From Streptomyces sp. MMBL 11-1 (GTDB lineage Bacteria; Actinomycetota; Actinomycetes; Streptomycetales; Streptomycetaceae), in assembly GCF_028622875.1 (NCBI RefSeq), contig NZ_CP117709.1:4653001-4717000 (forward strand): DNA of 64,000 nt. Reading direction: 5' to 3'. A program made the translations under genes and the position numbers. This document shows positions 27,548 through 37,054 of the stretch, piece by piece. Numbering within the stretch: position 1 is the first letter of the stretch; each line of letters begins with the position of its first letter. The notes below the pieces were generated by a model. It worked only from the letters and a program-made list of their open reading frames with translations, was not told the DNA's origin and searched no databases.

Positions 27548-30514
27548 TCAGCCCACGTCTGCCAGGCCCAGCAGTTGACGTACTGCCTCCGCTTCCGGCG
27601 ACCCCAGCTCGTCGAAGATGGTCAGAGCCTCACGCCAGCAGACCTGGGCCCGGTCGGTCTGGCCTATCACTGCGAGGGCCCGGCCGAGCACGGTCAGGAC
27701 ATTGGCGCGACGCCAGTCCCCGCCGATGCCGCGTAGCACGGCCAGGGACTGTTCCGCGTGGGCTGCCGCCTGTGCCCCCTGTCGCTCGTCCAGGTGAAGC
27801 TCGGCCAGGCGGAAGAGCGTCATCCCGTGCCACAGCTGCTGCCGGCTCTCCTGGAATATCTGCAGAGCCTCCAGCAGCACGTTCCGGGCGGGCTCGGTTC
27901 GGCCGCTGCCGATCAGCGCCAGCCCGAGTGCGTACTTGCCGTTGGCCAGCCGGAGTGCCAACTCCGAGGCGTCGCTCTCATAGATGGCGATGCCCTCCTC
28001 GGCCAATTGAACCGCGCTGGTGGTCCGGCCGGTCGCGAGGTGCACGCGCGAGAGGTTGCACAGGGTGGCGGCCTCGCCGGGCTTGTTGCCGTCGGCCCGG
28101 AAAGCGGTCATCGCCTGGGTCAGATGGGCTTCGGCGTCGTCGTGCCGGTTCTCGTAGAGGGCGATGATGCCCATCTGATTGGGAGCCTGCCCCTGGGACA
28201 CCGCGTCCTGCGCCAGGCGCCCCAGCTCCAGTGCCCGGACCGCCTCGGCCTCGGCCTCGGCGAACCGGCCCGAGACGCTGTGTACATGGGACAGCATCGT
28301 CCGTGCCCTGGCCTCCGCCCGCGGCACTCCCGCCGTCTCTGCTGCCTCGCTGACCGCCTTCGCGGCCGTGGCGAACTGATGGGAGTTCGCGCCCGATTCG
28401 CCCAGGTCCACCACGGCCATGAGGAGATCGGCGGCCCGCTGCGGCATACCGATGCCTGCCGACTGGCGCGCGCAGGCCAGCAGCGCGCTCGACTCGGTGA
28501 AGAGCCAGTCCAGCGCCGCTTCCCGCGCCGGGAAGGAGAGGCCCGGGTGTTCGGTGGGTGTGAAATGGTCGAGTACGCGCTCCCCCGGCCGCTCCAGCGC
28601 ATAAACCCCCGCGGCCGTCGCCAGGTAGAAGTCCAGCAGCCGCGACAGCGCCAGCTCCCGCTCCACCGGTGACTGTTCGTCCCGTTCCGCGCACGCACGC
28701 GCGTAGAGGCGCACCAGGTCGTGGTACCGGTAGCGGCCCGGGGCGGCCGACTCCACCAGGCTCGTGTCGACCAGGGCCTCCAGGAGGTCCTCCGCCACGT
28801 GCGGGTCCCGGTCGAGCAGGGCCGCCGCCGCGGCCAGGGAGATGTCGGGGCCGTCCGCGAGGCCCAGGAGGCGGAAGGCGCGGGCCTGGGCCGGTTCCAG
28901 CTGCCCGTAGCCGAGTTCGAACGTGGCCTTCACCGCGAGGTCCCCCGCCTGCAGCTCGTCCAGCCGGCGGCGCTCGTCCGCGAGCTTGGCGGCGAGGACC
29001 GAGACCGTCCAGGTGCGGCGCGCCGCCAGGCGCGAGGCGGCGATGCGGATGGCCAGGGGGAGGAAGCCGCACGCGGCCACCACGTCCAGCGCCGCCTCGC
29101 GCTCCGCGCCGACCCGCTCCGCCCCGACGATCCGGGTGAAGAGCTGGAGCGCCTCCTCGGGCGACATCACGTCCAGGTCCACCAGATGCGCCCCGGCCAG
29201 GTCCACCATCCGCACCCGGCTCGTCACCAGCGCCGCGCACCCCGGCGTACCGGGCAGCAGCGGGCGGATCTGGGCGGCGTCGTGGGCGTTGTCGAGGAGG
29301 ATCAGGATGCGGCGGCCGTCCAGCGTCGAGCGGTAGAGCGCGGCCCGCTCGTCCAGGGTGTCAGGGATTGCCGAGTCCGCCGTGCCGAGCGCCCGCAGGA
29401 ACGAGCCGAGCACGGTCTCCGGCTCCGCCGCCCGCGCCCCCGCGCCCTGGAGGTCGACGTAGAGCTGCCCGTCCGGGAAGTGCCGCCGCGCCAGGTGGGC
29501 GACGTGCACCGCCAGCGTCGTCTTGCCGACGCCGCCGATCCCGGCGACCGCGGAGACGGCCATCACCGAACCCTCGGCGGTGGCCAGCCGGCTGCCCAGC
29601 TCGGACACGAACGAGGACCGGCCGGTGAAGTCCGGCACCGTGGCGGGAAGCTGCGCGGGCCGCAGCGGGGCGGGCGCGGGGGCCGGCTCGTCCGCGGGGC
29701 GCGCCAGCTCCTCGTCGGCGCGCAGGATCCGCTGCTGGAGCTGGGCCAGTTCGGGCCGGGGGTCGACGCCCAGCTCCTCCGCGAGGAGGCGGCGGGTGTC
29801 GGCGTACACCGCGAGGGCCTCGGCCTGCCGGCCGCTGCGGTACAGCGCCACCATCAGCAGCTCGCGCAGCCTCTCCCGCAGCGGGTGCGCGGCGGTGAGC
29901 GCGGTCAGCTCGGAGACGGCCTCCGCGTGGCAGCCGACCTCCAGGTCCAGATCCAGCCGGTTCTCGGTGAGCTGGAGCCGCCACTCCTCCAGCCGCGTCC
30001 GCTGGTTGTCCGCGTACGGGCCCGGCACCGAGGCCAGCGCCTCACCGTCCCACAGCCCCAGCACCTTGCTGATCAGGGCGCGCGCCTGGGGGCGGTCACC
30101 GGCCGCGCGGGCCTTCTCCGCCTCGGCCGCCAGGTCCTGCGCCAGCGTCAGGTCGAGCGCCGCCCGGTCGGTCCGGATCGCGTAACCGCCGGACTCGCTC
30201 ACCAGGGTGTCCTGGCCCAGGATCTTGCGCAGCCGGGAGGCGTACGTCCGGATCGTGGCCAGCGCCTGCGAGGGCGGGGCCTCGCCCCAGAAAGCGTCGA
30301 TCAGCTCGCCCGCGGTGGCCGTGCGGCCCTCGCGCAGCAGCAGCGCCGCCAGCAGGGCGCGCTGCTGGGGCGAGCCGGAGGAGAGCAGCTCCGAGCCCCG
30401 CCAGGCCCGTACGGGGCCGAGCACGGTGAACCTGAGAGGGGCATCCGGCGTCACCGGTTTCTCCGGAGCACGTTGCTCCGGTACGCGCACGCGTGGCCCG
30501 TTGTCACGGTCCAT
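27548..30514 (-). CDS. AfsR-like SARP regulator (BTAD, NB-ARC, TPR)
   Basis: 988 residues, ATG at 30514 behind AGGGGGC. Domains in order: OmpR-type winged helix (about 25-115, LRFTVLGPVRAWRG start), BTAD (about 120-270, ending EELGVDPRPELAQL), NB-ARC ATPase with P-loop GIGGVGKTTLAVH near residue 335 and Walker B RILILLDNAHD, and TPR repeats (about 690-988). Typical of global or pathway activators whose ATPase/TPR half senses a ligand or phosphorylation. It does not belong to an evident biosynthetic cluster; the nearest co-oriented gene is the DAHAT-repeat peptide. Kinase genes lie on both sides at a distance. Confidence 0.92.
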   Translation of the reverse strand: MDRDNGPRVRVPEQRAPEKPVTPDAPLRFTVLGPVRAWRGSELLSSGSPQQRALLAALLLREGRTATAGELIDAFWGEAPPSQALATIRTYASRLRKILGQDTLVSESGGYAIRTDRAALDLTLAQDLAAEAEKARAAGDRPQARALISKVLGLWDGEALASVPGPYADNQRTRLEEWRLQLTENRLDLDLEVGCHAEAVSELTALTAAHPLRERLRELLMVALYRSGRQAEALAVYADTRRLLAEELGVDPRPELAQLQQRILRADEELARPADEPAPAPAPLRPAQLPATVPDFTGRSSFVSELGSRLATAEGSVMAVSAVAGIGGVGKTTLAVHVAHLARRHFPDGQLYVDLQGAGARAAEPETVLGSFLRALGTADSAIPDTLDERAALYRSTLDGRRILILLDNAHDAAQIRPLLPGTPGCAALVTSRVRMVDLAGAHLVDLDVMSPEEALQLFTRIVGAERVGAEREAALDVVAACGFLPLAIRIAASRLAARRTWTVSVLAAKLADERRRLDELQAGDLAVKATFELGYGQLEPAQARAFRLLGLADGPDISLAAAAALLDRDPHVAEDLLEALVDTSLVESAAPGRYRYHDLVRLYARACAERDEQSPVERELALSRLLDFYLATAAGVYALERPGERVLDHFTPTEHPGLSFPAREAALDWLFTESSALLACARQSAGIGMPQRAADLLMAVVDLGESGANSHQFATAAKAVSEAAETAGVPRAEARARTMLSHVHSVSGRFAEAEAEAVRALELGRLAQDAVSQGQAPNQMGIIALYENRHDDAEAHLTQAMTAFRADGNKPGEAATLCNLSRVHLATGRTTSAVQLAEEGIAIYESDASELALRLANGKYALGLALIGSGRTEPARNVLLEALQIFQESRQQLWHGMTLFRLAELHLDERQGAQAAAHAEQSLAVLRGIGGDWRRANVLTVLGRALAVIGQTDRAQVCWREALTIFDELGSPEAEAVRQLLGLADVG

Positions 30515-30783
30515 TGATGCCCCCTGTCCTGCTCGCCTGCCGGTCCCGCTCGTCTGCGGATCCTGCCGGTGGTGCCCGCGCCCGCATGTCCGCCCGTGCG
30601 TCGAAGTGCGTCGGGCATCCGGGTGGCGCGGAACCGCTGGTATCGCGCTCAACAGTCTGCCTTGTCCCGGGCGGACTCGTCAGCAGTGGGTGACGCTCTG
30701 CACAAGCCCTCGACAACGATTCGGGAACCGTGCCACATGCCGTGCCCCCGCCGTGGCGCTGTCAATGCGCGCACGGTAACTGA
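30515..30783. other. Promoter region of the SARP regulator, no gene seen
   Basis: 270 bp without coding potential between the SARP start and the amidohydrolase remnant. No clear operator was recognised. Confidence 0.4.
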
Positions 30784-30797
30784 CGCCTAGTCAGGCA

Positions 30798-31062
30798 GGC
30801 GGTACCGTGGAACGCGTCCGCCCTCTGCTTCCCGGCCTTCCCCGGCTCCTGCGGGCAGACGTTCACCGAAGCGAAGGACCGCGAGCCGGGGCTGCTCGGC
30901 GTGCGCGCGGTCGGGTTCTCCGGGATACCTCCCCATCTCGGACTTCCGTCCCTACATACGGACGACTGGGATCCGTTCCTCGCAGCCTGTGACGAGATGG
31001 GCACCGTGATCGCCATGGACACCGCGGGGTCGGCGAGGCGCAGATGGGCCACCTGGCAGGGG
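30798..31062 (+). pseudogene. Amidohydrolase remnant with internal deletion
   Basis: The open frame reads ALCFPAFPGSCGQTFTEAKD, then jumps directly to VRAVGFSGIPPHLGLPSLHT and DDWDPFLAACDEMGTVIAMD. The first part is the early barrel of an amidohydrolase-2 family enzyme and the second is normally tens of residues further on, so an internal deletion fused them. Start and C-terminus are also missing. No metal-binding N-terminal His-x-His is present. Non-functional. Confidence 0.6.
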
Positions 31063-31093
31063 CGTAGGACCTCGGCGTGGGCGTACGTAAGAA

Positions 31094-31125
31094 GGGAGGG
31101 GAGGGGTGCGCCCCCCTCCCCTCCC
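31094..31125. terminator. Terminator of the MerR gene
   Basis: 13-bp G/C arms, GGGAGGGGAGGGG at 31094-31106 and its complement at 31113-31125, directly beyond the leftward MerR stop. Confidence 0.8.
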
Positions 31126-31137
31126 CTTTATTGCAGG

Positions 31138-31965
31138 TCAGCCCTTCGTCACCGGCTCCTGCAACTCCGTCACCCACTGCTCGCGGTCCGGCGGGCACTC
31201 CAGGTTGACCTCGCGGGCGTAGCCCGTGGAGCGGTAGCCGTGGGCGTCCAGCCAGTGGGCCAGGGTGTGGGTCGTCGACAGGACGTCGTCCATCGCGCCC
31301 CGGTGCACGATCGTGGCCGCCTCGAACGGCGGCAGCTCCACCACCCGCGCCCCCGTGTCCCCGACCGGGCCCACCGGGGCCGACACCGTCACCCCGGCGT
31401 GCACCGTGATCGCGCCGCCGCCCTCGGGCGCGTCCTCGTAACGCGCGATCCCGGGACCGGCGGGCCGGAGTCCGGCGCCTTCCAGGAGCGGGAAGAGCCG
31501 CTCGTACAGCGGGCCGATCACCGGCCCGATGTCCTGCGGTTGATAGCTCGCCGCCGTCCCGGTCAGCTCGGCCACCCGGACCGCCGGAACGGCCCTGATC
31601 ACAACGTCGTCAGCAGGCATGTGCCCCTCGCTCTCGATCGACCGGAGCCTCGCCTCGACCCGGGCCAGCCGCGCGGAAGCGGCCGCCACCGCCTCCGCCA
31701 GCTCCGCCCGGCGCAGCCGCAGCATGCCGCGCAGCTCCTCCGGGCCCACCCGCTCGTCCAGGACCGCCCCCACCTGCTGGAGCGTGAAACCGAGGTCCTT
31801 GAGCGCGATGATCCGGTTGAGCCGTGCGAGCTGGGCCGCGCCGTAGAGGCGGTAGCCGGTGGCGGGGTCGGTGCGGTCGGGGGTCAGCAGTCCGATGGCG
31901 TCGTAATGGCGCAGCATCCGGGGCGACACCCGCCCGTACCTGGCGAAATCTCCGATGGTGAACAT
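31138..31965 (-). CDS. MerR-family regulator with GyrI-like effector domain
   Basis: 275 residues. The MerR winged helix-turn-helix spans residues 1-70 (MFTIGDFARYGRVSPRMLRH start, YDAIGLLTPDRTD wing). The coiled coil at about 75-115 is followed by a GyrI/BmrR-like ligand-binding barrel (about 120-275, VRVAELTGTAASYQPQDIGP onward). Start ATG 31965 matches the family N-terminus. Regulators of this type (BltR/BmrR class) sense hydrophobic cations or other small drugs and twist a promoter with a long spacer. No adjacent target gene is obvious, so it may act in trans. Confidence 0.88.
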   Translation of the reverse strand: MFTIGDFARYGRVSPRMLRHYDAIGLLTPDRTDPATGYRLYGAAQLARLNRIIALKDLGFTLQQVGAVLDERVGPEELRGMLRLRRAELAEAVAAASARLARVEARLRSIESEGHMPADDVVIRAVPAVRVAELTGTAASYQPQDIGPVIGPLYERLFPLLEGAGLRPAGPGIARYEDAPEGGGAITVHAGVTVSAPVGPVGDTGARVVELPPFEAATIVHRGAMDDVLSTTHTLAHWLDAHGYRSTGYAREVNLECPPDREQWVTELQEPVTKG

Positions 31966-32038
31966 GATGGCTCCACTGCACCCCTTCACACGGGGTGAAG
32001 GTCAAGCGTCGTCGGGGCTGCTCTCTCCGGATGCTCCG

Positions 32039-32938
32039 TCAGCCCTGCCGCTTCGGGTCCAGCAGCTGTTCGCGCAGGGCGGTCAGCTGGTGCGAGGAGC
32101 CGACGGCCCGGTCCTCGTCCAGCGTGGCCAGCGCCAGCAGCAGCGCGTCGGCCACCAGCAGCCCGGTCAGGGACTCCGCCGTTATCCCGGTCGGTGTGTG
32201 CGGCGCGGTGAGCACCGCCTCGACCCGGTCCGCGTACGCCTCGCCCAGCTCGTCCGTCACCAGGACCACCTTCGCGCCGACCGAGCGGGCCCGCTCCATC
32301 AGGACCGACAGCTCTATCAGCCGCCGCCCCGGCTGGAAGATCACCACCGCGTCGCCCTGCCCGAGGGCCAGCAGCTGGTCGGCCAGGGCGAACCCGGTCT
32401 CCGATACGGCGCGGGCCCGGCGGCCGATCCGGCCTAGCGCCAGCGCCAGGTGCCGCGCGCCCGGTTCGGAGGCGGCGACCCCGTAGGCGAAGACCTCGCG
32501 GGCCTCGGCGAGGACGGCCACCGCCCGTTTCAGGGAGTCCGGGCCGGTCAGCCGGCGGGCCTGGTCGATGCGTTCCTGGGCCTCGTCGAAGACATCGGTC
32601 CAGATGGAGTCCAGGTCCTGGCCCACATGCGCGATACGCCGTTTGAGCCGCACCTCGGGAGCGACGGCCGAGGTGAAGTCGTTGGCCAGCTCCCGCTTGA
32701 GCGCCGGGAGACCGGCGTAGCCGAGGCGTTGCAGGGCCCGTACGACGGTGGCGTTGCTGGTGGAGCTGGCCGCGCCGAGCTGCTGTGCGCTGGCGAACAG
32801 CAACTGCTCGACCGGCGCGCTCACCAGGTACTGGGCCACGGCCCGTTCCGAGGTGGACAGATCGTTCCATTGGTCACGAATGGCGACACGGAGGCGCGTC
32901 ACTCCGGTCTCGTTCTCTGGAATTTCCATTACAAGCAT
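32039..32938 (-). CDS. MurR/RpiR-family regulator with SIS domain
   Basis: 299 residues. The N-terminal RpiR helix-turn-helix is at about 15-90: LSTSERAVAQYLV, then SSTSNATVVRALQRLGYAGL. A C-terminal SIS domain (about 130-280) binds phosphosugar-like ligands: VFAYGVAASEPGARHLAL, DAVVIFQPGRRL, AKVVLVTDEL. ATG 32938 is used; a second ATG at 32929 is possible. It is divergent from the C45 acyltransferase/peptide-ABC operon across 145 bp with a 16-bp inverted repeat, so it is the probable local regulator. The ligand may be a cell-wall sugar or an intermediate of the operon's pathway. Confidence 0.88.
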   Translation of the reverse strand: MLVMEIPENETGVTRLRVAIRDQWNDLSTSERAVAQYLVSAPVEQLLFASAQQLGAASSTSNATVVRALQRLGYAGLPALKRELANDFTSAVAPEVRLKRRIAHVGQDLDSIWTDVFDEAQERIDQARRLTGPDSLKRAVAVLAEAREVFAYGVAASEPGARHLALALGRIGRRARAVSETGFALADQLLALGQGDAVVIFQPGRRLIELSVLMERARSVGAKVVLVTDELGEAYADRVEAVLTAPHTPTGITAESLTGLLVADALLLALATLDEDRAVGSSHQLTALREQLLDPKRQG

Positions 32939-32976
32939 TGACTTCCGTGTGACCGGCGTTACTGTCCTGGGCAGAA

Positions 32977-32992
32977 CGTTCCAAAGGGAACG
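32977..32992. promoter_or_regulatory. Inverted repeat, probable RpiR-type operator
   Basis: CGTTCC-AAAG-GGAACG, perfect 6-bp arms, embedded in an AT-richer stretch between the divergent RpiR and C45 genes. A plausible operator for the RpiR protein. Confidence 0.45.
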
Positions 32993-33083
32993 CATTCTGA
33001 AATCGACGTTACAGGACCGTGCCGGTTTCCGGTTCCCGTTGCCTGTCCGTCGGTCGCCGAAGCGTTCCGTCGCGAGGAGAAGA

Positions 33084-34337
33084 ATGGCACCCCTTCCCAC
33101 GGAGTCCGCGCCCGTCCCCACGGATTCCGCACCCCCGCCCACGGATTCCGCCGCCCGGGTCCTCCCCGTCATCGAGATCTCCGGTTCCCCGCTGGAGCGC
33201 GGCCGGCAGTACGGCGAGGCCGTCCGCCCCCAACTGCACGCCGCCCTCGGCTACTACGAGGAGGCGTTCGGCCGCTCCGCCGGGCTCACCTGGGACCAGG
33301 TCACCGCCCGCGCCGCCCGCTGGCTGGAGCCCGTGAGCGCCTACGCCCCCCACCTCGTGGAGGAGATGCGGGGCATCGCCGACGGCGCGGGAACCGGTCT
33401 GCTGGACGTCCTCGCGCTGAACGCACGCGGCGAGGTCATCTACGACAAGTCCTTCGCCGAGATCGCCGCCGACGGGCACGGGCAGCGGCCGGCCGAGGAG
33501 GAACCCGCCGAGGGCTGCACCTCGTTCGCCGCGTACGGCCCGGCCAGCGGCGACGGCCACGTCTACGCCGGGCAGAACTGGGACTGGCGGGCCGGCGTCG
33601 CCGACACCGTCGTCATGATCCGGATCGTCCAGCCGCCCAGGCCGACCCTGATCATGCAGGTGGAGGCCGGACAGATCGGCCGCCAGGGCGCCAACTCCGC
33701 CGGGATCGCCTTCAACGCCAACGGCCTCGGCGGCCGGTTCGACGACCGGATCGGGCTGCCCCAGACCGTCGTGCGGCGCACCGTCCTCGACCAGGACAAC
33801 ATCGCCGACGCCCTCGACGTGCTCTGCCGCACCCGGGCCCACATCGCCAGCAACGCCCTGCTCACCTGCCGCGAGGGCTTCGCCATCGACCTGGAGACCA
33901 CCCCCGCCGGACACGGCTGGATGTATCCCACCGACGGCCTGCTGGTGCACGGCAACCACTACCAGGCGGGCATCCCCGCCCCGCTCGCCGCCGCCGGCTA
34001 CCGCCCGATGTCCTCCGACTCCCTGGTCCGCGTCCCCCGCGCCGAACAGGGCCTGGCCGCCCTGCGCCACTCCACCGGGCCCGACGAGTCCCGGAAGCTG
34101 ATCCGCCGGGCGATGTCCGACCACCTCGGCCACCCCGAGTCCCTGTGCACGCACCCCGACCCGCGCCGGCCGGCCGTCGAGCACTGGACCACCCTCGTCT
34201 CCTCCCTCGCCGACCTCACCACCGGCGACTACCACGTGACCGCCGGAACCCCCTGCGACCGCGCGTACCAGCACCTTCCCTGGAACCTCTACGACGGCCC
34301 GCACGGCGGCCCGGAACCGACAGGAACCCAGCCATGA
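33084..34337 (+). CDS. C45-family autoproteolytic acyltransferase/hydrolase
   Basis: 417 residues, ATG at 33084 behind AGGAGA. After about 30 residues with repeated PTDSAP the family core begins (VIEISGSPLERGRQYGEAV). EGCTSFAAYGP near residue 140 contains the cysteine that becomes the N-terminal nucleophile after self-cleavage in acyl-CoA:6-APA acyltransferase and related Ntn hydrolases. GQNWDWR is the conserved segment after it. It overlaps the substrate-binding gene as ATGA. With a peptide ABC importer, the likely task is amide hydrolysis or transfer on an imported N-acyl or peptide-like compound. No signal peptide, so cytosolic. Confidence 0.85.
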   Translation: MAPLPTESAPVPTDSAPPPTDSAARVLPVIEISGSPLERGRQYGEAVRPQLHAALGYYEEAFGRSAGLTWDQVTARAARWLEPVSAYAPHLVEEMRGIADGAGTGLLDVLALNARGEVIYDKSFAEIAADGHGQRPAEEEPAEGCTSFAAYGPASGDGHVYAGQNWDWRAGVADTVVMIRIVQPPRPTLIMQVEAGQIGRQGANSAGIAFNANGLGGRFDDRIGLPQTVVRRTVLDQDNIADALDVLCRTRAHIASNALLTCREGFAIDLETTPAGHGWMYPTDGLLVHGNHYQAGIPAPLAAAGYRPMSSDSLVRVPRAEQGLAALRHSTGPDESRKLIRRAMSDHLGHPESLCTHPDPRRPAVEHWTTLVSSLADLTTGDYHVTAGTPCDRAYQHLPWNLYDGPHGGPEPTGTQP

Positions 34338-36100
34338 CCCACCGCACGCCCGACACCTTCTGTCCGCCCGCAGCCGGAGGACACGCGGTACCCGCAGCCG
34401 GAGGCCACGCGGTACCCGCAGCCGGAGGCCACGCCGCATCCGCCGCCGCTCCCCGCCGCGCCCTGCGCCGGACCGCCCCCGTCGCCGGAGCCGTCGTCGC
34501 CGCGCTGCTCGCCGCCGGATGCAGCGGGGCCACCCAGCCCGCCGGCAGCGGCTCCGCCGCCGACGCGGGGCGGCTCACCCTCACCCCGACCACGGCCGCC
34601 GCCAAGGGCGAACTGGCCGAAGCCCGCTGGCTCCTGGAGGACGAACCGGACTCCCTCGACCTGGACACCCAGGGCTCCAGCGCCGGCCGGGTCGTCCTCA
34701 CCAACGTCTGCGAGCGGCTCTACCAGCTCCAGCCGGACATGACGACGAAACCCTTCCTCGCCGAGAGCGTCGAAACCCCCGACGACACCACCCTCGTCCT
34801 GAAGCTCCGCTCCGGCGTCACCTTCCACGACGGCACCCCGATGACCGCCGACGACGTGCTCTGGAGCCTTCAGCGGCACGCCGACCCGGACATGGAGCAG
34901 GGCGACGAGTTCGGAAACGTCGCCTCCATGAAGAAGACCGGCGACCGGGAGATCACCCTCTCCTTCAAGGCCCCCGACGCCCTCTTCCTCAAGGCGCTCG
35001 CCGGCGACGCGGGCATCGTCTGGAACAAGGAGCAGGTCGAGAAGGCGGGCCGGGACTTCGGCACCCCCGGACAGCCCGACGCCTGCACCGGCCCCTACCG
35101 GCTGGCGAACTGGAAGTCCGGCGACTCCATCACCATCGAGCGCTACGACGACTACTGGGGCGACCGACCGCTGACGAAACGTGTCACCTTCCGCTGGGCC
35201 ACCGACAGCGCCCTGGTCAACGCGCTCACCACCGGGGCCGCCGACGGCGCGTACGCCGAATCCCCCAACACCGCCGCCGCCCTCGCCGGAAAGAAGGGCA
35301 TCACCCAGCACTACGGCCCCTCCACCGCCTCCCTCGTCCTCATCCCCACCGCACGCGGCGGACTGAAGGACCCGGCCGTGCGCCGCGCGCTCTCCCTCGC
35401 GCTCGACCGCAAGGGCATCGCCGCCTCCGGCTACGGCGGCATGGTCCAGCCCTGGTCCACCCCGGTCGGCTCCGGCGCCTGGGGGTACGAGAAGCCGGTC
35501 TTCGAGGCCGCCGCCCGCGCCGCCGACCCGGTCGCCCCCGCGAGCCCCGACGCCGAGGACATCGCCGCCGCGAAGAAGCTGGTGAAGGACTCCGGCGCCG
35601 ACGCCGCCACCCCGATCGTCATCGGCACCGACGCCAGCCAGGGCCGCACCGTCGTCGCCAACGCCGTCCGCTCGGCCCTCCAGCGGATCGGGCTCACCGG
35701 ACAGATCAAGACCGTGCCCACCGCCCAGTTCGAGCAGTTCTACAGCGACCCCGAGGCCCGGAGCGGCATCGACGTCCTGGTCGGCGACTGGTACATCTCC
35801 AAGGCCGACCCGATCGGCTTCTACGACAACGCGCTCACCGGCTCCTCCAACAACTGGGTCGGCTTCGCGGACCCCGCCTACGACGCCACGGTCGAGAAGG
35901 CGCTCGCCACCCTCGACGACGCCGAGCGCGCCAAGCTCGCCGCCGAGGTCCAGAAGAAGTTCACCGACGCCGCCGTCTGGATCTCCGTCGCCCAGGTCCC
36001 CTCCGTCCTCGTCCTCGACGAGAAGCTGACCGGGCCGCCCGCCTCCATGGCGTACCTCTACTACCCCTGGGCCGCCGAACTCGGCACCAAGAAGGGCTGA
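34334..36100 (+). CDS. ABC transporter substrate-binding lipoprotein (SBP family 5)
   Basis: 588 residues. Lipobox LLAAGC near residue 64 follows RRALRRTAPVAG and a hydrophobic helix. Before that lie about 40 extra residues with three tandem copies of PAAGGHAV, encoded by 24-bp DNA repeats. The mature part is a DppA/OppA-type fold (LRSGVTFHDGTPMTADDVLW is the family signature; GSGAWGYEK and YYPW near the end). It delivers oligopeptides, nickel chelates or similar solutes to the downstream permeases. Start ATG 34334 overlaps the C45 stop. The unusual N-terminal extension would be removed with the signal peptide if the start is correct. Confidence 0.88.
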   Translation: MTHRTPDTFCPPAAGGHAVPAAGGHAVPAAGGHAASAAAPRRALRRTAPVAGAVVAALLAAGCSGATQPAGSGSAADAGRLTLTPTTAAAKGELAEARWLLEDEPDSLDLDTQGSSAGRVVLTNVCERLYQLQPDMTTKPFLAESVETPDDTTLVLKLRSGVTFHDGTPMTADDVLWSLQRHADPDMEQGDEFGNVASMKKTGDREITLSFKAPDALFLKALAGDAGIVWNKEQVEKAGRDFGTPGQPDACTGPYRLANWKSGDSITIERYDDYWGDRPLTKRVTFRWATDSALVNALTTGAADGAYAESPNTAAALAGKKGITQHYGPSTASLVLIPTARGGLKDPAVRRALSLALDRKGIAASGYGGMVQPWSTPVGSGAWGYEKPVFEAAARAADPVAPASPDAEDIAAAKKLVKDSGADAATPIVIGTDASQGRTVVANAVRSALQRIGLTGQIKTVPTAQFEQFYSDPEARSGIDVLVGDWYISKADPIGFYDNALTGSSNNWVGFADPAYDATVEKALATLDDAERAKLAAEVQKKFTDAAVWISVAQVPSVLVLDEKLTGPPASMAYLYYPWAAELGTKKG

Positions 36101-36106
36101 CCCGCG

Positions 36107-37054
36107 ATGCTCGCCCGGATCTCCCGGCGGCTGGCCGGACTGCTGGCCACCCTCCTCGCCGCCTCCTTCGTCATCTTCGCCGCCGTGTACGCGGCCCCCG
36201 GCGACCCCGCCGTCTTCCTGGCCGGCGGCCGCGACAAACTCACCCCCGAGAAGCTGGAGCTGGTCCGGGCGCAGTACCACCTCGACGAACCCCTCGTCGT
36301 GCAGTACGGCCGCTGGCTCGGCGACTGCCTCCAGTTCGACCTCGGCCGCTCCTTCAAGTACAGCGACCAGGTCGCCGACCTGCTGGTCGCCCGCTTCCCG
36401 ACCACCCTGGCGCTGGTGGCGTACGCGACCGTCCTCTTCGTCGTCCTCGGCGTCGGCGCGGGCATCCTCGCCGCCGTCCGGCGGGGCACCTGGGTCGACT
36501 CGGCCGTGGTCGGCGGTACGACGCTGGCGGCGTCGGTCCCCTCGTTCGTCTCCGCCATCGCGCTCGCCGCCGTCTTCGGCGTCCAGCTCGGCTGGTTCCC
36601 CGTCACCGGGGGAGGCGAGGGCTTCGCCGGCACCCTGCACCATCTGACCCTGCCCGCCCTGGCGCTGGCGCTCGGCGCGCTCGCCATCATCAGCCGGGTC
36701 ACCCGGCAGGCGATGGCCGACGCCGGGGCCGCCGACCACGTGGAGGCCGCCCGCTCCTCCGGCATCCCCGAGCGCGAGATCGTCCGCCGTCACATCCTGC
36801 GCAACGCGCTCGGCCCGATCGTCACCATGTGCGGCCTGGTCATGGCCGGGATGCTCGCCGGCACGGTCGTCGTGGAGACGGCGTTCGGCATCAGCGGCAT
36901 CGGCTCGCTGCTCGTCGGCGCGATCAACACCCACGACTTCCCCGTGGCACAGGCGGTGCTGCTGCTCATGGTCACCGGCTACATCCTGGTCACCACCCTC
37001 GTCGACCTGGTCCACCCGCTGCTCGACCCGCGCGTGAAGGAGGCCGCCGTATGA
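36107..37054 (+). CDS. Peptide-type ABC permease (DppB-like)
   Basis: 315 residues, six transmembrane helices. N-terminal RRLAGLLATLLAASFVIFAA and PGDPAVFLAGG are DppB signatures; the EAA cytoplasmic loop is EAARSSGIPEREIVRRHIL near residue 215. It begins 6 bp after the binding-protein stop and overlaps the next permease by ATGA. Membrane half of the importer, pairing with the DppC-like protein. Confidence 0.92.
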   Translation: MLARISRRLAGLLATLLAASFVIFAAVYAAPGDPAVFLAGGRDKLTPEKLELVRAQYHLDEPLVVQYGRWLGDCLQFDLGRSFKYSDQVADLLVARFPTTLALVAYATVLFVVLGVGAGILAAVRRGTWVDSAVVGGTTLAASVPSFVSAIALAAVFGVQLGWFPVTGGGEGFAGTLHHLTLPALALALGALAIISRVTRQAMADAGAADHVEAARSSGIPEREIVRRHILRNALGPIVTMCGLVMAGMLAGTVVVETAFGISGIGSLLVGAINTHDFPVAQAVLLLMVTGYILVTTLVDLVHPLLDPRVKEAAV

